Shown here: piece by piece, positions 1 to 8,900 of the stretch
Layout of the letters: each line of letters begins with the position of its first letter
How positions within the stretch are numbered: the first letter of the stretch is position 1
IMG/VR virus record: IMGVR_UViG_3300046463_000833
Location: 1 to 39,307 of that record
Length of the DNA: 39,307 nucleotides
From: a virus
Reading direction: 5' to 3' (one strand)
Program-made: the position numbers and the translations under genes
The notes under the pieces: generated by a model
What the model was told of the DNA's origin: nothing
Seen by the model: the letters and a program-made list of their open reading frames with translations, nothing else
The model's database searches: none

Positions 1-127
1 AGCGGCATCGTCAGGACCTCGGCCGAGCCGGCGCCTCGACGTGCTCAGCCCTGGGCGCGTGCGTTTCACGTTCCGCCTTCGGGGCCGCCTTCGCGGCCTG
101 CTCGGCGCTATACGCCTCCAGGCTTTC
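1..127. repeat. Direct repeat, left copy (circle overlap)
   Basis: Bases 1-127 are identical to bases 39181-39307. This shows that the molecule closes into a circle of 39,180 bp. The length 127 matches a common assembler k-mer, so it is probably an assembly overlap rather than a packaging repeat. One gene and the start of another lie across the junction. Confidence 0.97.
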
Positions 128-313
128 GATGGTCTGCTCGCCCGTGATGGTGAACCCTTCGCGCAGGTACACCTCGGCGCTGGTCGCCGGCGCGATGATC
201 GACTCACCGTCAGGTTTCAGATAGGTGAAGTACAGCGTGCTCGGCGGCGTGACCGCCGGGCCGTGCTCGTGCATCAGGTTCGCCTGAGCCACGAAATCCA
301 CAGGTTCACTCAT
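11..313 (-). CDS. Small virion-module protein, unknown function
   Basis: A 100-residue protein from an ATG that overlaps the stop of the upstream gene by four bases. The N-terminal two thirds could fold as a small beta-rich domain (residues 25-60 contain STLYFTYLKPDGES and a short hydrophobic strand). The last 35 residues are Ala/Glu/Pro-rich and probably disordered. It lies downstream of the coat gene and before the FN3-like gene that crosses the circle junction, so a head-completion or decoration role is possible. I do not recognise the family. The coding call is strong because of gene packing and codon use; the function is unknown. Confidence 0.8.
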   Translation of the reverse strand: MSEPVDFVAQANLMHEHGPAVTPPSTLYFTYLKPDGESIIAPATSAEVYLREGFTITGEQTIESLEAYSAEQAAKAAPKAERETHAPRAEHVEAPARPRS

Positions 314-921
314 GTCCTGCTCCTTCGACGCGCCTCGTCGATGGGATCTTTACCGGTGCCTTCGATCGTGGTAGCCCTGGCGCCGTCCGCGCTCAGCTTG
401 CGTTGCAGATCCTCGAGCGCGTTGGTGGCGCTCGTTTCGACGCCCCGCAACAGACTCGGCTCTGGCTCGTCCCGAAACTTGGTGTCGACCACCCGGATCA
501 CCGCTCCGTGCGCGCGGATGTCCCGGATGGTGGCCTCGAGCTCGTCGGTGGATTGCGAGTCGATCGTCTCGACGTCGATCAGGGTGCCCAGCGTGGGATC
601 TTTGAGGTCGGCTTTGCGGATGGCGTTGATCAACTTGGCCCGCTTGCGCTGCTCGGCAATGACCCTGGGCCGCTCGAGGCGTTCCCACTCCTCGACTTCC
701 GATAGCGAGTCGCCCTGCGCGGCGGTGACGGCCAGCAGATGAAACCCCAGGTCGGCGTACAACGCGCGGTTCTGGGGGTCAGACTGCAACTGGACGATGT
801 CGCCGTTGGGGGTCGCCCACCAGCGCAGCGGATAGTTGTAATTCTGCCCGCGGCGCAGGGGAATGTCCGAGCGGCCAAGCGTTTTCGATTGCATCCGCTC
901 GGTGAACGTGTCGGTTGCCAC
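310..921 (-). CDS. Virion-module protein after the coat gene, unknown function
   Basis: A 203-residue protein from a GTG start, three bases after the coat-protein stop. The N-terminal half contains a Trp/Tyr-rich segment (residues 25-50: GQNYNYPLRWWATPNGD) that looks like a small beta domain. Residues 75-185 are charged and probably helical. Its position straight after the coat gene is usual for head-stabilising or head-tail joining proteins, but no signature proves that. The stop overlaps the next gene start (ATGA). A real gene; the function is inferred only from position. Confidence 0.82.
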   Translation of the reverse strand: MATDTFTERMQSKTLGRSDIPLRRGQNYNYPLRWWATPNGDIVQLQSDPQNRALYADLGFHLLAVTAAQGDSLSEVEEWERLERPRVIAEQRKRAKLINAIRKADLKDPTLGTLIDVETIDSQSTDELEATIRDIRAHGAVIRVVDTKFRDEPEPSLLRGVETSATNALEDLQRKLSADGARATTIEGTGKDPIDEARRRSRT

Positions 922-924
922 GGT

Positions 925-1779
925 CTACGCGACTCCCTTGGCCCACACGCCGAACGTGGGTCGCATCATCTGGTGGCCGTAAATTTCTTCGACGGCCAAT
1001 TTCCACGAGAAAACGTCTATGTCGTAGAAGATGTGCGACTTCGGGGTGCGCTGCATCACCAGCGCGATGGCTTCCCGATGGCCGATGAAATTGTTGGCCT
1101 GACCACCAGCCGGCTTCACCAGGTTGGTGGTGACGCCCAGGTTCAGCCCGTACATGTCGCCGAGCTGACCATCCTTCGACGGCAGGTTGGTGTTGCCGAT
1201 GTACAACGCATTGCTCCACCGGTCGAGTGCCAGCTTGGCCACCTTCTCAGCCGGGCTCATCAGAAAGAACCGTTCGGTCTGCGGCGCGTCGGCGTTGTCC
1301 AAAAGCTGCACCGCGGCCAGGACGTTGGCGTCCGACAGTGCCGTGCCCAGCGTGCCGACCGTCTGGGTGAAGCCCGCGACGTCGACCGCCAGGTTGGTGT
1401 CGACGTCCTTGGCCAGCGCGTAGCCGAGCTTCTGCTGGTATTCGGATTGGACATCGATGATGCTCTGCACCTTGACGATGTCCTCAATTCCCAATGCCGC
1501 ATACGACCAGATGTTGAGCGTGATCGTGGTCGCCGTCTCGGCAACGGTCTCGTAGACGATCGCGGTGTTTTCGGTCTTGGCTCGAGCAGCGAGATTGCCA
1601 ATGCTCGCGACCTTGACGGTCTTGCCTACGCTGGCATCGTTCTCGAAACCGCGGTTCACACTCTTGGCGAACAGCAGGTTCGACTCTGTCGCCCGCAGGA
1701 CCTGCTTGCTCCAGATGTCCGGGCTGAAGACGCCGTCGCTGATGGTTTTATCAACGAACTCAGTGGCACCGGTGGCCAT
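925..1779 (-). CDS. Major capsid (coat) protein
   Basis: A 284-residue protein that probably forms the icosahedral shell. The sequence has an N-terminal helix (TEFVDKTISDGVFSPDIWS), a beta-rich middle (GKTVKVASIGNLAARAKTEN), then SYAALGIEDIVKVQSIIDVQ and a long helix ending in the Asp-rich ALAKDVDTNLAVD, and a C-terminal beta segment. This order resembles the coat proteins of podoviruses with an HK97-type fold. It follows the scaffold-like gene directly, the classic scaffold-coat order. Length is at the small end for the fold. No head protease is seen, in keeping with a separate scaffold. Assignment rests on context plus sequence feel rather than a diagnostic motif. Confidence 0.85.
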   Translation of the reverse strand: MATGATEFVDKTISDGVFSPDIWSKQVLRATESNLLFAKSVNRGFENDASVGKTVKVASIGNLAARAKTENTAIVYETVAETATTITLNIWSYAALGIEDIVKVQSIIDVQSEYQQKLGYALAKDVDTNLAVDVAGFTQTVGTLGTALSDANVLAAVQLLDNADAPQTERFFLMSPAEKVAKLALDRWSNALYIGNTNLPSKDGQLGDMYGLNLGVTTNLVKPAGGQANNFIGHREAIALVMQRTPKSHIFYDIDVFSWKLAVEEIYGHQMMRPTFGVWAKGVA

Positions 1780-1790
1780 CGATGAACCCC

Positions 1791-2666
1791 CTAATGTTGA
1801 CGAACGGGGATCCCTCGGGTTGACCGATGGCGTACCCCTGGCTTTGGCTTACCGTTCTCGTCGAACAGCGCCTCATATTCTCGAAGCGTCATGGCGGCGA
1901 TCATTTCGTCTGTCACTTCTCGGACGCGACCGGGGGTACCAGAGTCGCGCTCAGGGACAGGCTCGTCACCGTTTATCTCGCTCATCACCGATTTCCTCAG
2001 TGCGGACTCGCGTTTACTGACGCCGAGCTCCACTGCCTCATCGACGATGGCTGCCACGTATTCTGCCACGCCCTCGGCATAGCCTTTGCCTGCGCCGAAA
2101 GTTTTCCCGGCGATCTTCTTCTGGATCGCTTCGGGCAGGGTCTTCTGGAACTGGACGATACCGTCCATGAACGGACTGGCGGCCTGAGCGGCTTGCTGCG
2201 ACGCGAGTTGCCCTTGCAGTTCGCGCTGAGTCATCTCGCCCAGGGTGTACAGGTCGTTGTTGGCGGCCGCTTCCAGTTTGGCTCGCTCCTGCGCCGCGCG
2301 CTCTTGCTGAGCCTTGATCTCGTTGAACCGGCGTTCGGCACGCGCGCCGATCACGCCGGACATCACCTCGTCTTTTTCGAGCTGGTCCCGCGGCAGATTC
2401 TTGGTGATCAGCCGCAGAGCTTCGACGGGGTCCTTGGCGTCCCGCACCTGGTCGAACCAGGCGAGGTCGGGCGCGTCAGGTTCGGGCGCGACCCCGTCAG
2501 AAGGGAGGTCCTCTTCTGACGGGGCAACGTCCACGGCTGGAGGCTCAGATCCAGCCGTCTCGCGCGCACGACCTCGGACTGGTTGAGATCGCGCGGGCGC
2601 CGCCGCTTCAGCCGGCGCGTCGTCGACCAGATCGGGGTGGACGTTGCGGTCCCAGTCGCCTGGCAT
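1791..2666 (-). CDS. Capsid scaffolding protein
   Basis: A 291-residue, acidic, Ala/Gln/Glu-rich protein encoded just upstream of the coat gene. Residues 1-65 are disordered and Pro/Ala-rich. Residues 75-150 form long charged helices (RRFNEIKAQQERAAQERAKLEAAANND), likely coiled coil. Near the C-terminus a basic run (PKPGVRHRSTRG) may be the coat-binding hook, as in P22-like scaffolds. The composition and the gene order fit a scaffold that directs procapsid assembly and leaves before maturation. Its ATG overlaps the stop of the small basic gene upstream by one base. An internal virion protein is an alternative but less likely role. Confidence 0.78.
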   Translation of the reverse strand: MPGDWDRNVHPDLVDDAPAEAAAPARSQPVRGRARETAGSEPPAVDVAPSEEDLPSDGVAPEPDAPDLAWFDQVRDAKDPVEALRLITKNLPRDQLEKDEVMSGVIGARAERRFNEIKAQQERAAQERAKLEAAANNDLYTLGEMTQRELQGQLASQQAAQAASPFMDGIVQFQKTLPEAIQKKIAGKTFGAGKGYAEGVAEYVAAIVDEAVELGVSKRESALRKSVMSEINGDEPVPERDSGTPGRVREVTDEMIAAMTLREYEALFDENGKPKPGVRHRSTRGIPVRQH

Positions 2667-2800
2667 TACTTCTTGCCCTTCGCCCGTCGCTGCACATCCA
2701 GCGCGATCGCCACCGCTTGCTTGACCGGTTTACCGGCCTTGACCTCGGCCCTGATGTTCTGACCGACCGCGGCCTTCGACGCTGACTTCTTGAGTGGCAT
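2666..2800 (-). CDS. Small basic conserved phage protein, 44 residues
   Basis: A 44-codon gene filling the gap exactly between the scaffold gene and the Gln-rich virion protein, sharing one base with each neighbour. The protein starts MPLKKSASKAAVGQNIRAEV and continues with alternating Lys and aliphatic residues to a Lys-rich end (RRAKGKK). This pattern (Lys-rich start, NIRAEVKAGKP, then QAVAIAL) recurs in small proteins of many tailed phages encoded near portal and scaffold genes. Their role is not established; structural or DNA-binding functions have been supposed. The tight junctions and the recurring family pattern make coding very likely. Confidence 0.85.
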   Translation of the reverse strand: MPLKKSASKAAVGQNIRAEVKAGKPVKQAVAIALDVQRRAKGKK

Positions 2801-4065
2801 CAACCCCTCCGGATCGTGCCCACGGTGTTCGGGGCGTTGAACTGGGGCAGCGTGTTCTTGATCTGCGCCAGCGAGTCGGTCGGGTCCAGCCCGTACTTCT
2901 CCTGCATCGACTGCAGAATCAGGTTCTGCGTGGTCGGCGAGGCGCCGAGAAAGCTGGTGGAGTCGATCTTGTTGGGGGTTGGCGTGGCGTCCAGCCAGGA
3001 CTGTGCCGTCGTCTGGTTAGCGGTCGGGTCCTGAATATCTGAAATAAGTTGGGAGAGATACCCCATGCCACCCTGGGTGTTGCCGCCAGCCGTGCCCACA
3101 CCCGCTACCGTGGTCGGCGCCTGGAACCCAGCCGTCGGCATGCCCTGCAGGATGCGGCCCGCCTGACCGATCACCTGGGCCTGCCTGAACGGGTTGGCCT
3201 GCATCGCGGCCGCCGCACTCACCGCGCCCATCTGCTGGGCGTACGCCTGCTGCTGCGCCGCCAGCGTGGTCTGACCGGCTGTTGGCGCCGCGTTCTGGCC
3301 GTACAGATTGGCCCACTGGGCCTGAGCCGCCAACGTCGGCGTGCCCAACCCACCCGGTGCTGCGCCGGCAGAGGCGGGAATCAAACTGGCTGGCATGCCG
3401 CCTGCAACATTGCCCGATTGGGCTAGCCCCTGGTTCCATTCGGACAACGCGGTCTGGGCGGCGGCCGCGGGCGCCCAGCCCATGCCTGCCAGTTGCTGGC
3501 TGCGCGCGGTGATGTACTGGTCCTGCGTCAGACCTCCGCCAGGCCCGCCGGCTGCGCCAGGCGCCTGGTAGTAGCCCGTCAGGCCAGCGGCGCCGATCGC
3601 CTCGTTGTACGCCTGAAGCTGCGCCTGCTGGGTTTGCTGGCCGTTGTACTGGCCTGTCAGACCCGCCTGGGTGACCGCCAGGTTCTGGTTGTACTCGCTG
3701 ACGTTCTGGTTGAACTGGTCCTTATTCAGACCGAACGTGGCGTCGAACTCGCGGACCTGCTCGTCGAACGCTTGCTTGTTGCCCGACGCGATGGCGCCGA
3801 GGAGGCTGTTGATGCCCGCGGCGAGTTGCTGGCCCGACTGCTGGGTGACCGTCTGTGCGACGCCGCCGGGCGTACCGCCGCCTGCACCGCCGCCGCTGCC
3901 GGCCTGTTGCGTCCCGGTCGGCGAACTGTCGGCACCGTAGCTGCCGCCCGTCCACGACGCCATGCCGCGCGCGGTGGCAGCCGTCTGCTCGGCTTCCTGC
4001 AGCGTGTTGCCGGACGCATTGATGAACCCACTGCCTGAAGGATCTGGAAGCGTGAATGTTGGCAT
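2800..4065 (-). CDS. Gln/Gly/Ala-rich internal virion protein
   Basis: A 421-residue protein starting at the ATG that gives MPTFTLPDPSGSGF. An in-frame start 34 codons upstream would overlap the previous gene by 95 bases and encodes an unrelated basic stretch, so I prefer 4065. Residues 90-190 are Gln/Asn-rich helices (NKDQFNQNVSEYNQNLAVTQ) and later parts are Gly/Ala/Gln-rich. Similar compositions occur in short-tailed phage proteins ejected with DNA into the cell. It follows two larger virion-type genes and precedes the scaffold. An ejection/internal-core role is inferred from composition and position; I see no enzymatic motif. Confidence 0.72.
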   Translation of the reverse strand: MPTFTLPDPSGSGFINASGNTLQEAEQTAATARGMASWTGGSYGADSSPTGTQQAGSGGGAGGGTPGGVAQTVTQQSGQQLAAGINSLLGAIASGNKQAFDEQVREFDATFGLNKDQFNQNVSEYNQNLAVTQAGLTGQYNGQQTQQAQLQAYNEAIGAAGLTGYYQAPGAAGGPGGGLTQDQYITARSQQLAGMGWAPAAAAQTALSEWNQGLAQSGNVAGGMPASLIPASAGAAPGGLGTPTLAAQAQWANLYGQNAAPTAGQTTLAAQQQAYAQQMGAVSAAAAMQANPFRQAQVIGQAGRILQGMPTAGFQAPTTVAGVGTAGGNTQGGMGYLSQLISDIQDPTANQTTAQSWLDATPTPNKIDSTSFLGASPTTQNLILQSMQEKYGLDPTDSLAQIKNTLPQFNAPNTVGTIRRG

Positions 4066-4072
4066 GACTTGA

Positions 4073-5944
4073 TCAACCCACCGTGACCGTGATTGGCGGC
4101 GGCTTGACGGGCGCACCTGGGGCGACAAATCCTGGCATGCCCTGCAGCCCGCCCTGTGCCAGACCACTGATCGGCATCCCTGGCGAGCCTGGCGTTGGGT
4201 ACAGGTTCATGCCACCCATGTTCGCGCCTCCCTGCGCTAGACCTCCGTAGGTCGTCCGCTGCTGCACCGGCGGTGCCGGCTGCGTCTGCTGCGTGGCCGT
4301 CGTCACCGGCGCCGTCAGACCACCATTTTGTGCGCTCTGTTGCGCGGCGTTGGTCGCCGCGACCGCGGGATGCGGTGAGCCCGTCACCTGGTGGTACTTG
4401 TCGAGCATCTGCTGCAGCACGCCCACCGCAGTCTGGGTCGCGGGATCGGCCATGTTGCTCTGCGGATCGGCCATCTGCACCATGCGCGCGGCCGAATCCA
4501 GGGTGCTCTGGCCACCCATCATGTCTGCCGTCCAGCCACCGATGCCGCCCACGAGCTGCTCGCCCAACCCGGCGGGCGCCGACATCAGATTCTTGGCGCC
4601 CGTCGCCTGGCCCAGGATGTTCTGCAGCATCCCGCTCGCCGTCGCTGCCCGCTGCTGCAGCAGACCCGCGCCCGTCTGGGCATTGCCGCGGGTGTTCGAC
4701 AGGATGTCGCCCGCGGCCGTCGTCACGTTCTGCTGCTGGGCCGTCTCCGCGTTGGTCTGCGCCGTGTCGGCCGTCATCCGCTGGTTGGCCGCGTCGATCA
4801 GCGTCTTGGCCTCGTCGACCGTGATCTTCTTGTCGACCACCTGGCCAGTCAGATGCGCCGCCAACTGCTGCAGCGCGGCGCTCGCGGTGACCTGACCCTT
4901 GTTCTCGATCCAGATCAGTTGCGACGGGTTGTTCGGATCGGGCACCTGGATCATCGGCGCCACGGTGTTCGGGGTCGGCGCGGTGACCGGCGCCTTCCCG
5001 TAGTTCGGGTTGGGCGTGCGGCTGACCTCGTTGCCCTGGTCGTCGTACCAGACCAGGTCTTTGAGGGTGGTGCTGTTGCCCACCGTCGCCGCGTCTTTCA
5101 CGTTCTCCGGTAAGGTCAGCCCGCCCGTCTTGGGATCGAACACGTACACCTTGCCACCGACCGAGACGGCCTGCTTGTTGACGTCGCCCTGGGCGACCTC
5201 CTGGGTGTTGATGACCTTGCCGGTGGCCTTGTCGAGCGTGTAGATCGCCGTCGACGTCGCCACGATCTGCGTCCCGTCCGGCGCCGCCGACACCGCGTGC
5301 AGCTCGCTGTTGACCGGGTCCCACTGCCCGACCACCCCGCTGCTGGCATCGCCCGGCGTGCGGTACACCGGCGTCCACTTGCCAGGGTCCGACGTCTTCG
5401 CGCCGCCCTGCGCCGACACGCTGGCGCCGACCTTGTTGTTGGCCGGGTCCCACAGACCGATGACGCGCGGGTTGTCGCTCTTATCGTTCGGGTCAGTGAT
5501 CGGCGTCCACGTCGACGGGTCGGTCTTGACGTTGGGGTCGACCTTGAACGGCTGCGTCCCTGGCGGCGCCTTGGGGTCGCGTACGTAGACCGTCGGCGTG
5601 CTCGAGCCTGGCGGGATGACGTTCAGGTTCTCGTCTAACCGCTCAAGCCCGCTGGCCGGGGTGGACGTCTTCGACGGCGCCTTGGTCGGCCCCTGGATGA
5701 CGTCGAACCCCGTACCACCCTTCGTGGCCGGGTTGTTGCCGATCTCTTTGACGACGATCGAGTCGGGCTCACCGTCCGGCCCCTCGATCGACAGGGTGAT
5801 GCCCGCTTGTTGGTCGATCTGCGCCGGCTCACCAGCCAGACCAGCCCGAGGATTGGCGACCTTGACGCTATACGGCGCCTCGCCGACCACTTTGGACCCA
5901 GGTCGCAGCGCGTCGACGACCGCTTGTTTCGAGTTGTAGGGCAT
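4073..5944 (-). CDS. Internal virion protein, beta-repeat N-terminus and helical C-terminus
   Basis: A 623-residue protein whose ATG overlaps the giant gene's stop by one base. Residues 120-300 contain repeated short strands around WTP, GLWDP and GQWDP motifs (PSTWTPITDP, GKWTPVYRTP), suggesting a beta-propeller or beta-repeat region. Residues 355-560 are Ala/Gln/Thr-rich helices (AETAQQQNVTTAAGDILS). The end is Gly/Pro-rich. Encoded between the giant virion protein and another Gln-rich protein, it probably belongs to the ejected or internal core proteins. No catalytic motif seen. Propeller assignment is a visual inference. Confidence 0.72.
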   Translation of the reverse strand: MPYNSKQAVVDALRPGSKVVGEAPYSVKVANPRAGLAGEPAQIDQQAGITLSIEGPDGEPDSIVVKEIGNNPATKGGTGFDVIQGPTKAPSKTSTPASGLERLDENLNVIPPGSSTPTVYVRDPKAPPGTQPFKVDPNVKTDPSTWTPITDPNDKSDNPRVIGLWDPANNKVGASVSAQGGAKTSDPGKWTPVYRTPGDASSGVVGQWDPVNSELHAVSAAPDGTQIVATSTAIYTLDKATGKVINTQEVAQGDVNKQAVSVGGKVYVFDPKTGGLTLPENVKDAATVGNSTTLKDLVWYDDQGNEVSRTPNPNYGKAPVTAPTPNTVAPMIQVPDPNNPSQLIWIENKGQVTASAALQQLAAHLTGQVVDKKITVDEAKTLIDAANQRMTADTAQTNAETAQQQNVTTAAGDILSNTRGNAQTGAGLLQQRAATASGMLQNILGQATGAKNLMSAPAGLGEQLVGGIGGWTADMMGGQSTLDSAARMVQMADPQSNMADPATQTAVGVLQQMLDKYHQVTGSPHPAVAATNAAQQSAQNGGLTAPVTTATQQTQPAPPVQQRTTYGGLAQGGANMGGMNLYPTPGSPGMPISGLAQGGLQGMPGFVAPGAPVKPPPITVTVG

Positions 5945-8900
5945 CAGGCTGCGTCCTCTCCTGCCACGGTGTATGGCGTCGGCACGGTACGACGGACCGC
6001 GCGTCCGCCCGCGGTGGTGGACTGCAAGTCAGCCCGCGACAACGTCCGCGTAAACAGCACGTCGCTGTTCTGCGACGCGTTGCTGATCGCCTTCGACAAC
6101 AACTGGTTCCGTACGCTGATGTCGCCGTCCTTATACAGCGATGAACCCATCACCGCGGCCACCTGCTGGCGGATGATCTCGCCGCGCGACCGCTGCAGCT
6201 GGTCCTGCTCCTCTGGCGTCAGATCGACCGACCAGCCATTGCCCACGTTGACCGCCTTGGGCGCCGGCGGAATCCGGACATCGTTGTCGCGCAAGGCTTT
6301 CAGCGTGGGCTCGTCGCGCAGGATGTCGGCCCGGACCGGCAAAGCGAACGCCGCGACGCCAGAGATGCCCTGCGATCGTGGCTCGCCAATCGCCGTCAGC
6401 GACTCGGGCACGTTGCCGCTCAGGCCCGGATAGTTCGACTCCATCGCTTCGACCAGCCCCATGAAGCCATCGTGCGGGTTGCGGCTGGCCACCCCGTAGG
6501 CCCGCTGAATCTGGCGGCCCATCGCCGAATACGGACCGTAGCTCGAGGCCAGACTCTCGAGGATCTTGTTGATGTACCGGTTGGGGTCGTGCAGCACGTT
6601 GACCGTGTCGGACAGTCCCTGCAGGAACGTGTTGTCGAGCACGTACTGGCCGATGCTGGCAGCCGCACGACCGGCCTCATTCCCATCCAGCAGACTGTGC
6701 CCGCGTTTGCCAGCGTCGGTGACGATGGCGGCCATCGCCAGTGGCGCGCCGGCGGCGCCGAAGTTCTGCAATGGCACGTAGTAGGTGTTGCCACTGATCG
6801 GGTCCTGGGTGACCATCGACCACTCGCGCCAGCCCTGCGGGTACGTACTGGCTTCGTTGGGGTCGTACGCGCCGGTCAGCATGCTCTTGCCGCCACTGAA
6901 CGCGCCCGCGCCCATCCCGACGCCCATGCCAAAGATGGCCGTGCCCAGCGCCGTGCGCGCCAATCGCTGCTCCGCCAGCAGGGTGGCCCGCCCAAGTTGG
7001 GCTGACGTTGCGCCGCCGGCAGTCTCCAATGCCCCACGGGCGCGCACGGCCGCGACCGTGCCGGCCAGTCCCAGCGGTGACAGACCCCCACCCTGGGCCG
7101 TGATATTCGCTGGCGTCTTGATGAATGGCACGAACTGCGACGAAACATCCCTCACCGCACCGCGCGGCGACGGTATCCAGTCGCGGTGTTCCTGAAACAC
7201 CATGCGCTGCATCGCATCGTGCGCTTCCTTGTAGAGCTCGGGGTACTCCTCGAGATTCTTGACGATGTTCGCCGTGCGTCCCTTGAGCTGCTCGCCGCGG
7301 AACCCCTCGCGGACCGCGTAGCGGGTAGCCACACGGTTGGCCTGCATGGCGAACGCGCCACCCTTGAACACCTGGTCCTCGGCCTGCAGCAAACGCAGCG
7401 GCATCTCCACGGCCGCGTCGAGTTTGCCCGAGCCCGACGCCAGCCCAGGGCGCATGTTCTTGAGATTGACCAGATCGTCAGACGAGATGCCGGTCTGCAG
7501 GATCTTGAGGGCGTCGGGCATGCTGGACAGAAAGCCTGGCCCGTACGCCTCGAGCATCGGCCCGAGCTCGGCCATGTACGCCTGACGCTCGCCACCGGTG
7601 GCCGCCGCGCGCGCCCAATCGATGCCCACCACCATGCCGTGCGTGGCGACCTCGAGCGGCACCTGGGTGATGTTGCCAACCATGTTGGCCATGTGCGTCA
7701 CCGTCGCGCTGAGGAGACCCGCGATACGCACAACCTGCGACCGCCCCCACCAGCCCTGTTTCAGCAAGCCCTTGACGAACTTACCCGCGGCTAACGGATC
7801 ATCGGACGTGATCGCCTTGACGTAGCTGGCCAGCAATTCTCTGGACGGCTTCTGGCCACCGACCGCCTCGAGCACGCTGCTGGCCCGTTGCGACTGCAGC
7901 GTCTGACGTTTCGACTCGAGGTCGAACGCCCGCTTCGCGTCAGCCTCGGCCGACTTCGCGGCCAGGTCCGCTGACTTGCGGTACTGCTCGATGTACAGGC
8001 CCCCGCGGAACGCGTTGCGTTTCTCAGCGGCGATCTCGTTGGCCTTGCTATCCCAGAACGCCATGTTCTCCCAGGTGTCTTTACGGTTGGCGAAGTTCTT
8101 ACGCTCGGCCGCGAGCTCAGCCTGCAAGGCACTCAGCAATTCCTGGGGTGGCTCCCGTACCGCTGCCTGACGTTTTGCCGCGGCCGCATCGCGCGCGGCC
8201 TTCAGGGCGTTGAAGTCGTCCGCCTTCTCGTGCAGCGTCATCGCGTTGTAGCGATCGAGTTGGTCGTACGCGGCCGCGATCTGATCGAGGATGTTCTTCT
8301 GGGCGCCGTTCGACCGCGCTGTGGCGACCGCGGTCTTCTGCTCGACGTCCATCTCGCGCGTCTTCTCGAGAAGCTGCGTTGCTCGAGCCGTGGCCCGCTT
8401 GGCCTGGGCAGCAATGCGCTGGGCACCGATGCGCTCGTTGCTGGCGTTGATGCCCCTGGCCATTGTGGCGTCCAATCGGTTCTTCAGCGACTCCAGCGTG
8501 CGGCCCGCGGTGCTGCGCCCACCTCGGGCCACCGTCAGCAACTGGGTGTTCTTGGAGAGCTCGTTGAGCCCATACGCGACCTGCTCGTCCGACAGCGCAT
8601 CCACCCCACCCCTGGCCACGATGTCCCTGGCCATCTTCTCGGACCGTGCCTGGGCATCGATGGCCGCGGCCTGCAAGGCCACCATCTCCTGCGGATTGAA
8701 CCCCTTGCCGACGGGCGTCTTGAGCCACTCCTCGCGCGTCATGCCTACCTTGGTCGCCAGGTCATTGACCAGCGAGTCGTGGGAAATCCTGCCCTGGGTG
8801 TACGCGTCGAACAGCTCGGGGTTGTCCTCGGCCGCGCGCTGGATCTGCGCCCTCACCTCGGGCATGGCGCCCTTCAGCATCGCATCCAGGTTCGGCATCC

